A stretch of 37,500 nt of DNA, from positions 82,501-120,000 of the forward strand of contig LUCW03000328.1 of NCBI GenBank assembly GCA_001586965.3. The letters run 5' to 3'. The stretch is from Sphaeroforma sirkka (taxonomy: Eukaryota > Opisthokonta > Ichthyosporea > Ichthyophonida). The notes beneath the pieces were generated by a model. The model searched no databases, was not told the origin of the DNA, and worked only from the letters and a program-made list of their open reading frames with translations. How positions within the stretch are numbered: position 1 is the stretch's first letter; each line of letters opens with the position of its first letter. Both the position numbers and the translations under genes were made by a program. Of the stretch, positions 31,571-37,500 are shown piece after piece.

Positions 31571-33593
31571 ATTAATATGATTCAAGACGAACCTATTTAT
31601 GTCGACCGTGAAACCGACACGTTCTTGTATCAGGGATCCTATTCTATTAAGAAGACGCCTTGGAAACACACCATTGTTTGTCGCATCGGTCCTGCAGGTA
31701 CCACTAAGTGGAAACCCTCAACCGAATTCTTAGCTAAACTAGAAGAGTCTAAAGAGTTTGAACAAAAGCTCAAGACTCGTACAACACATGCACCCAACAA
31801 AATTGCAGTCGAGGTAATGCCGATTGAAACGGCATTAGATCGTAAAAAACATGGAACTAGCTAAGGCCATGGATCAAAGACTCAAAACTCTAAGAGAACC
31901 TGAAGCTCGCACTCAACTACTTAAAGCGCTGCTTAAAGAACAGCCAGGAGTTGCGCAACAACTGAAGAAGATACTTCAACAATCCAATGTTGTCAATTAT
32001 GTATCTCAGGACTCTACCCCTCCTGATACTGAGGTTACCCTTTCCAACAGGACTATGGTTCATCCAGCCAGCGTTACGCAGAATCTGACTGACTTAGAGG
32101 AGCTCGAAAGTAGAGTTAAAATTATACATAATTTAACGCATCGAGCATATGAGCATACTTATAAAATGGCTATTCGTGCAGGGCTTGATCACCCGGCGCT
32201 GAAAGAAACCATACGTGAAGTATACCGACGCTGTACTGATTGTGAAAAGAACCAGATCAAACGATACGGTTGGGCACCCCTAAAAAGTGTGACAGAAGAC
32301 CAACCGATGCGCCGAGTCATAGTCGATTTGGTTAAACTCCGCGATTCAAGCATACTGGCGATGTATATATCTGTCATTTCTTATGTGTGGCTTCGGGCTA
32401 TAACTTGCTTTATGCAATACCGAACAAACGTCCACAAACAGTGGCAGAATTATGCTATCACGTCTTTAATGACTTCGGTTTCCCCGAGTACTATGTTCTG
32501 ATAACGGTAGTGAGTTTTGTACCGACGTAATGGAGGCACTTATACTCGTATCAGGCATGACCCATAGGCGTGGTGTTCCTTACAAACCTCAAACGCAGGG
32601 TGCAAATGAGACACGTCATAGAGAACTTAAGAAACTCTTGCGTACCGCACTAGAGACGACGTTGAGGATATGTGGCCTTATCATTTGAAATGGGTTCAGA
32701 CTCAAATGAATAACTGCATGAATCCTCAAACTGGAACACTCCGTTTCACTATTTCTTTGGCCGCTATAGTGAATTACAAGCAACGTTTGATAAAACTGCG
32801 CCCGAAACACGCTACCCCGTGGCTACAAAAGATCGAGCATATGCAGAACGTTGTTTACCCCTGTTTACTCGAGCACAAGAATCGCGTCCTACTTAAAGCG
32901 TATGACCGATGGAATAACACTAAGAACATTGTTCAGTTCAAAGTCGGCGATTACGTTAACATTATAAATCGAAACGCTAACGTTACCGAACTCTCTTCTA
33001 AGACGATAGGACCTTTTGTTATTTCCTACCATGATGAGAAGAGTGATACTTACGAAGTGAATAACATTGATGGTACTAGCGCAACCAATCTAGGCACTCA
33101 CCGTATCCCTACCTCCGAACTCTCATTCGCTCGCTCATTTGATTCTGATATACCAGTTATGGAGTCACAAGTCAAAGATATAATTGATAAAACATCCGAA
33201 GACGGTTACACTTACTACAAGACCCGTTTCATGGATGGGACAGTAGCTTGGCTAACCTCCGATGTATTTTGTGAATCTCGCGACTTTCTTCGTATCTTTA
33301 ATAAGAAATGGAATAAGCGTTTACATAAGAACACACGAGATAAACGAAAAGGGTTTCCTCAGGTGACTACAAACCCTGACGGATCTGAAATTCCCTATTT
33401 GCCACCTACTTCCTACGTGACTAAACTTTCTGATCTGCTTACCAACAGTGCAGAAAATTGTTCAAACTTACTTACTAATGAAGAACAGCCTTTGGCTATT
33501 ACCTTACAAAATAATAAACGTAAGACGCCTACATCGGAAATGGTTACTGGACCAAATACTAAACGACATAGAGTACAACATGAGTCTTGAACT
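31571..33593 (+). pseudogene. pol of element A, 3' part: integrase
   Basis: It resumes the pol of A after the insertion. A linker (31577-31864) aligns with B's DPVLVPRTAHSF...APWGHTVIARVG. A frameshift precedes the integrase zinc domain, which has THRAYEHT and a CTDC pair (31851-32501). In the core, VIVDLV (first Asp) is followed by frameshifts near 32341-32351 and 32473-32483, both shared with the inverted remnant at 17781-19112. Private to this copy are a GA insertion near 32653, a C deletion near 32741 and a GA deletion near 32805. The last two compensate and scramble about 21 residues. The C-terminal part is then open to the TGA at 33588-33590. It has no recognisable chromodomain. Confidence 0.85.
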
Positions 33594-33717
33594 CGTACAT
33601 ATAGGCACATACTTACTCGATAAGTCATGACCGAAACCGTTTTTACTTTGGTTTTCGCTTTACCAACTAGATCGTATCTTAACGTACGTTCGTAGTTCTA
33701 AAAGCTACTGGGGGCTA

Positions 33718-33819
33718 TGTAGAAATACGGCCTCCGGTCAGTCTAAAATATCAAGATCAATTGAGATAATACATTGGTTTTTATTTGTATTTTAAATAAT
33801 TTAGTACAAGCTCTTTTTC
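33718..33819 (+). repeat. Truncated 3' LTR of element A
   Basis: It starts TGTAGAAATACGG and matches the first 102 bp of the LTR at 19113, then ends abruptly at 33819 where unrelated sequence begins. The stretch CTACTGGGGGCTA just before it fits the polypurine tract. The missing end removes the chance to see a target-site duplication. Confidence 0.85.
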
Positions 33820-35341
33820 ATCTCCTAGACACGGCGTGCCCACGAGTGAGCAAAGGTAAACCGTCAGATGGATTCAATAATTTTAGAATCAACTTTAGAT
33901 ACTGGAGATTACAGGGTAATAGGGGTTTCTAACGATATAATCTTAACAATCCTTCTGATCACATCTTTTCACTGCCATCTCAGGGTAGACTGCCCAGTTT
34001 TATACAGATCGGGCACACTGTCCCTTGTTGCTATATTTCCTTGCAGCCTTTTTCTAAGCTTCACTTCACAATGGCACATATTCTACTCTAGTTGAAATTA
34101 TAAACTCTATACATAGATCCCTTGTCCCTCCACATCAATACTCAGCCAGTAGTGTTGTTAGGTACAACGCCCATAACATCCTGCATGGAACAGGTTGTCT
34201 CTCCACGCCTCTATCTACACTAGCTATCTCAGCTGACCCTATTGCTACCATGAATTGCTGATCGAATTCTCCAAGAAGGTACATAGTCGATTTTCACATA
34301 GCCCTCCTATAAAAAAAACATTTCGATTTCCCCCTGTTCAATTTTGCAATACACCCTTAATATTGCAATAAATATATATTTTTAAATTATACATATTGGT
34401 TTATAGAAAAATAAAAAAAATAAAAAATAAAATGTCAGTGTCACTGTGTGACTGGTTTCAGTGGCCTGTGACTGTGAGTGACTGTGGCAGTTTGCGACTG
34501 AAGTCGTTCAACAGTCGCGAGACGGCGAGAGTGAAGAACTGAAGACTGAAATCTCAAATCGGAAGTGGCTGAACTGCTGACTCTGAGTGAGTCATGACTC
34601 ACATCACAAGTGTCGAGTCTGCTGACAGCTGAACTGTCAACTGAGTGAACTATGAAGTCACTCCATCAAAATTATGTATTGTGCCAAAATCAGTGAAAAT
34701 CAGCAATCACAAAACGAAAATCATCAATAGCCAAAGGTCGAAGGCTCGAGGCCACTCAAATTTCGAAACCATCGATGGACGATGGGTCGTCTGCGGTTTT
34801 TCAATTATGTTTTCTAACGATTGAGTATTGATTGGTATTGCGACGAAGACTAATTTTATCGCATACTGATTACTCATTGCCAGTGTGTAGAATTTGGAGT
34901 TAGGAGTACAAATGGGGCAACTTTTTGTTTCCAAATTTAGTTCGAAAACACTCTTTCGAGTCTTTTCACTCTTGATATTTCCGGCAATTCTGCTGAGTAG
35001 CTTTTCCAGTTTTCCGGCGCAGCGCCAAAAATAAATGGGAACATGCGGTCATTCTAATTCGCCAACAGCCACAACACTACATTTTTGCTATTTTAGGACG
35101 CAATATATATGATGAGATTTTTCGTTTTTTCAAAAAATAACTCCTTGAGGAACTCTAATATCAATTGCATAATTCTGCCTCGTGGCAACTGGGGGTAATA
35201 AATATTTGCACGATGAGCCGCATGTAATGCAAGTTGCAACTATGCATCCCACATGATTCCCATTGGCAAAATTGATGAATGGATGCGTGCCATTGATTTT
35301 TATATATTTTGGGTTGCATATTATTGATAGACTGATAGTAG
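33820..35341. other. Intergenic between element A and AMDHD2
   Basis: No gene seen. Positions 34435-34660 are unusually rich in GACT/AGTC/CTGA words and include a 16-bp palindrome at 34587-34602. An A-rich stretch lies near 34405-34430. Short open frames have no recognisable domains. Confidence 0.6.
34587..34602. promoter_or_regulatory. 16-bp palindrome with two overlapping bZIP-type sites
   Basis: GTGAGTCATGACTCAC is a perfect inverted repeat containing TGAGTCA and TGACTCA, the core recognised by AP-1/GCN4-type bZIP factors. It is about 830 bp upstream of the AMDHD2 start, in a region dense in GACT-type words. A regulatory role is inference. Confidence 0.35.
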
Positions 35342-35351
35342 TATATATAAA
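35342..35351 (+). promoter_or_regulatory. TATA-like box upstream of AMDHD2
   Basis: TATATATAAAA lies about 80 bp before the ATG at 35433, a spacing compatible with a short 5' leader. The surrounding DNA is AT-rich, so a chance match is possible. Confidence 0.35.
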
Positions 35352-35432
35352 ATGTATTTGTCGATGCCATTCTCACGCCAGTAGATACGAATTAAAAACC
35401 ATATTAAATCCTATCAGTCAAATAACAGTAGA

Positions 35433-36770
35433 ATGGTCGCTTGCAAGCACATCGAGCTTACGGATGCCGAGCTTGCTTCACGCACACGTAGAAGGTCAAC
35501 GTCGGGTGTTATCAATGGCGAGAAACCCGACCAGCCTCACGATCGTCATCAAGTACTGCGCTTTGTGAACTGTAAAGTTTTTAAGAACAACAAACTGGTC
35601 GAAAACGATGTATGGGTACAAAACGGTAAAATTATCGATCCCTTCTACCGATTCTACAATGCTAAGAGTGCGGCTGACTTCGATGCTGACGTTGTGATCG
35701 ATGGTCATGGTGCTATCCTATCACCTGGATTCATCGAAATCCAAATCAACGGAGCCTTTGGCGTTGATTTTAGTAATTACGACTGCGAGTTAGAAGATAT
35801 CCAGTCTGTAGGTCGCAATCTAATGCAATATGGCGTGACTAGTTTTTGCCCTACGTTGGTTACTTCGCCCCAAAAGAAATACCATGAAACTCTGCCAAAA
35901 TTCGTCAGATACGAGGGTTCACCTGAGAAAGGTGCCACCAACTTGGGTCTTCACTTAGAAGGGCCGTTCATGAGCATGGAGAAGAAGGGTGCTCACGACC
36001 CAAAGCAGATCGAGGCCCCAGTCAATGGGTTTGATTCACTGTTGGAAAGATATGGCCCGGCACTCACAGAGAATGTATCGTATGTGACAATTGCCCCAGA
36101 GCGTGAGGGAGCTATTGACGCGATTAAGGGTCTGAAGGAGCACGGTGTGCTTGTTTCACTTGGTCATTCAAGTGCAAATATGGAAGAGTCAATTTCTGGT
36201 CTTGAGGCCGGAGGTACTCTAGTTACGCACATGTTCAACGCTATGGCGTCGTTCCATCACAGAGATCCAGGACTAGTGGGTGTTCTAGGGAAGGAAGGAT
36301 ACAGACCATACTATGGAATCATCGCCGATGGTATCCATTCGCACCCTAATTCCATCCGAATTGCATATCAGACCTTCCCCGAGGGACTATGTCTAGTCAC
36401 CGATGCAATGGCCGCTGCTGGCTTGCCAGAAGGTAGACACCAGCTGGGCGATCTCCCCGTCGATGTAGAAGGTATCCGTGCTGTAATAGCGGGCACTAAC
36501 ACACTCGCCGGGTCTGCTGTTGATCACGTCACGTGCATCAAAAACTTCAAGGACTTCACTGGATGCAGCATTGCAGAGGTGCTGCGATGTGCAACTTCGA
36601 ACCCAGCAGAGAGTGTTAACGTACAAGATCGCAAGGGTCGGTTGGAGCCAGGAATGGATGCTGACTTGGTCCTATTGTCAGAGAAACTGTCCGTACAGGC
36701 CACATTCATCGATGGTGAGCTCTGTTATGTACGTGACGGCTACACTATCGACGCATCGACCGGGATGTAA
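35433..36770 (+). CDS. AMDHD2: N-acetylglucosamine-6-phosphate deacetylase
   Basis: This cytosolic amidohydrolase removes the acetyl group from GlcNAc-6-phosphate to give glucosamine-6-phosphate and acetate, in amino-sugar catabolism and hexosamine recycling. At 445 aa it has an ordinary eukaryotic length with a slightly long N-terminus (about 40 residues before VLRFVNCKVF). Family landmarks are intact: QINGAFGVDF (104-113), the metal Glu in HLEGPF (Glu176), LGHS (His245), THMFNAM (His266), ADGIHSHP (298-305), the catalytic Asp in VTDAMAAAGL (Asp324), GTNTLAGS, and GRLEPGMDADLV near the end. It has no introns, in contrast to the 15-exon gene. No ATG is visible closer upstream in frame; the ATG at 35433 is chosen as the first of a continuous coding frame with a TATA-like box about 80 bp before it. 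No stop or frameshift is seen. Confidence 0.95.
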   Translation: MVACKHIELTDAELASRTRRRSTSGVINGEKPDQPHDRHQVLRFVNCKVFKNNKLVENDVWVQNGKIIDPFYRFYNAKSAADFDADVVIDGHGAILSPGFIEIQINGAFGVDFSNYDCELEDIQSVGRNLMQYGVTSFCPTLVTSPQKKYHETLPKFVRYEGSPEKGATNLGLHLEGPFMSMEKKGAHDPKQIEAPVNGFDSLLERYGPALTENVSYVTIAPEREGAIDAIKGLKEHGVLVSLGHSSANMEESISGLEAGGTLVTHMFNAMASFHHRDPGLVGVLGKEGYRPYYGIIADGIHSHPNSIRIAYQTFPEGLCLVTDAMAAAGLPEGRHQLGDLPVDVEGIRAVIAGTNTLAGSAVDHVTCIKNFKDFTGCSIAEVLRCATSNPAESVNVQDRKGRLEPGMDADLVLLSEKLSVQATFIDGELCYVRDGYTIDASTGM

Positions 36771-37500
36771 ATGCATCCAACATTACCCAACTTTAAAAGT
36801 GTCACCATGCGAAATTAATGAAAACAAAACTTGCTAAATTTACAACAATTACATCCATAAGATTACCGGTCTATATTCAAGTTGCCCTCACAATACGCGA
36901 GTTCGCCTCTCTGATATATGTTAAGATATGTACACCGCAATTCGTACAGTGTCACAGAAACCAAGTTTCACGGAGTTCACAACTTCGTTCTTCATTGCCC
37001 GTCCACCTTGCTTTCTTAAATTGCTTCGTTATTCTTCGTCATATATTTCACTCACTAATCTATATGCACGCCTAAAATGCACATTCATATCTCTAATACC
37101 ACAAGGACGTAAAGGACGCTTGTTTTCATATGTAGCTACGCATGCGGATATGATTGCAAACACATTTTTATGAACCGGTAGACGCTACCTTGTTAACAAA
37201 GCGTTGTGATAGAAACAAACGATGCGTGAATACGTAGGCAGTGATTGATACATTGTCAAACATTGTCACAGGTATATTCGAATAACAGAGCGTGTTCTTA
37301 AAGTTTGAATATAGACAAGATGAAAATACGTATGCATGACATGTATAGGTAGATGTATACATTCGCAGATAGAAGTAGACTGTAGGTGTACGGTAAACAA
37401 TTGGCGCAATAATACCACTGTAAACAGGCATGCTTTCGCAAGTTGATAACAACACAAGGTGTTCCATATATGCGTTCAAAACGAGATGTTCCGTATATGC
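36771..37500. other. 3' flank of AMDHD2, no gene
   Basis: AT-rich sequence without a recognisable gene or a standard AATAAA signal close to the stop codon. Near the end a short motif GTTCC(A/G)TATATGC occurs twice (about 37460 and 37488), so a repeat may continue beyond the window. Confidence 0.5.

Larger units (their letters stand above)
19113..33819 (+). mobile_element. Element A: Ty3/gypsy-type LTR retrotransposon, nested-interrupted and dead
   Basis: In order: 5' LTR 19113-19369, primer-binding-like site, gag 19787-21819 (broken), protease-RT-RNase H 21930-23783, NPPC-containing domain to about 24014, a foreign block (about 24018-31570) holding element B, the rest of pol with integrase to 33590, and a truncated 3' LTR 33718-33819. 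RT followed by RNase H and then integrase is the Ty3/gypsy order. Stops, frameshifts, an inserted tRNA-like sequence and the nested element show it cannot be autonomous. Codon use is AT-rich, unlike the GC-richer exons of the upstream host gene. Confidence 0.88.

Noticed and set aside
33868..34934. Short open frames between element A and AMDHD2
   Set aside because: 60-75 codons, AT-rich, without domains, splice context or resemblance to the neighbouring elements.

Overview
The window is nuclear DNA of a eukaryote. It holds one 15-exon gene with GT/AG introns full of microsatellites, a Pol III tRNA gene, Ty3/gypsy-type retroelements and one intronless metabolic gene. Intron-rich genes beside an animal-like AMDHD2 would suit a unicellular holozoan or another protist, but the sequence alone does not settle the taxon.

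Layout. 1-3437: no supportable gene, only AT/GT simple repeats. 3438-15121 (+): one gene whose 15 exons I assembled by reading frame and splice phase. The exons sum to 5,703 nt, exactly 1,900 codons plus a stop. The protein has four copies of a two-part Cys/His module (CCCC then CHCC) of a family I do not recognise, then a charged segment and a long low-complexity acidic and Gln/Pro-rich C-terminal half. Its introns carry decayed or tandemly amplified copies of the adjacent exon edges, often including the splice site. 15122-17392: intergenic, with a tRNA-Thr(CGU) gene, a coding-like minus-strand fragment and a diverged direct repeat.

17393-33819: a retroelement complex. A minus-strand fragment (3' LTR plus integrase remnant) abuts the 5' LTR of a plus-strand Ty3-like element, 'element A' (gag, PR-RT-RNaseH, integrase, truncated 3' LTR). 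A's pol is cut at about 24014/31570 by a block of about 7.5 kb that contains a second, minus-strand, chromodomain-type Ty3 element, 'element B'. The two halves of A align with the uninterrupted pol of B across the cut. Both elements have a domain with an NPPW/NPPC motif between RNase H and integrase. The minus-strand integrase remnant and the integrase of A are near-identical inverted copies that share two frameshifts, so at least one was copied after the sequence was already dead. A tRNA-like sequence lies inside the gag of A. Every retroelement gene here is broken by frameshifts or stops.

33820-37500: AT-rich intergenic DNA with a 16-bp bZIP-like palindrome and a TATA-like box, then an intact single-exon N-acetylglucosamine-6-phosphate deacetylase (35433-36770, +), then gene-free sequence to the end.

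The two host genes show no functional link. The main points of interest are the exon-edge duplications in the multi-exon gene, its unrecognised zinc-binding-type repeats, and the nested, inverted retroelement structure with its unusual pol domain.
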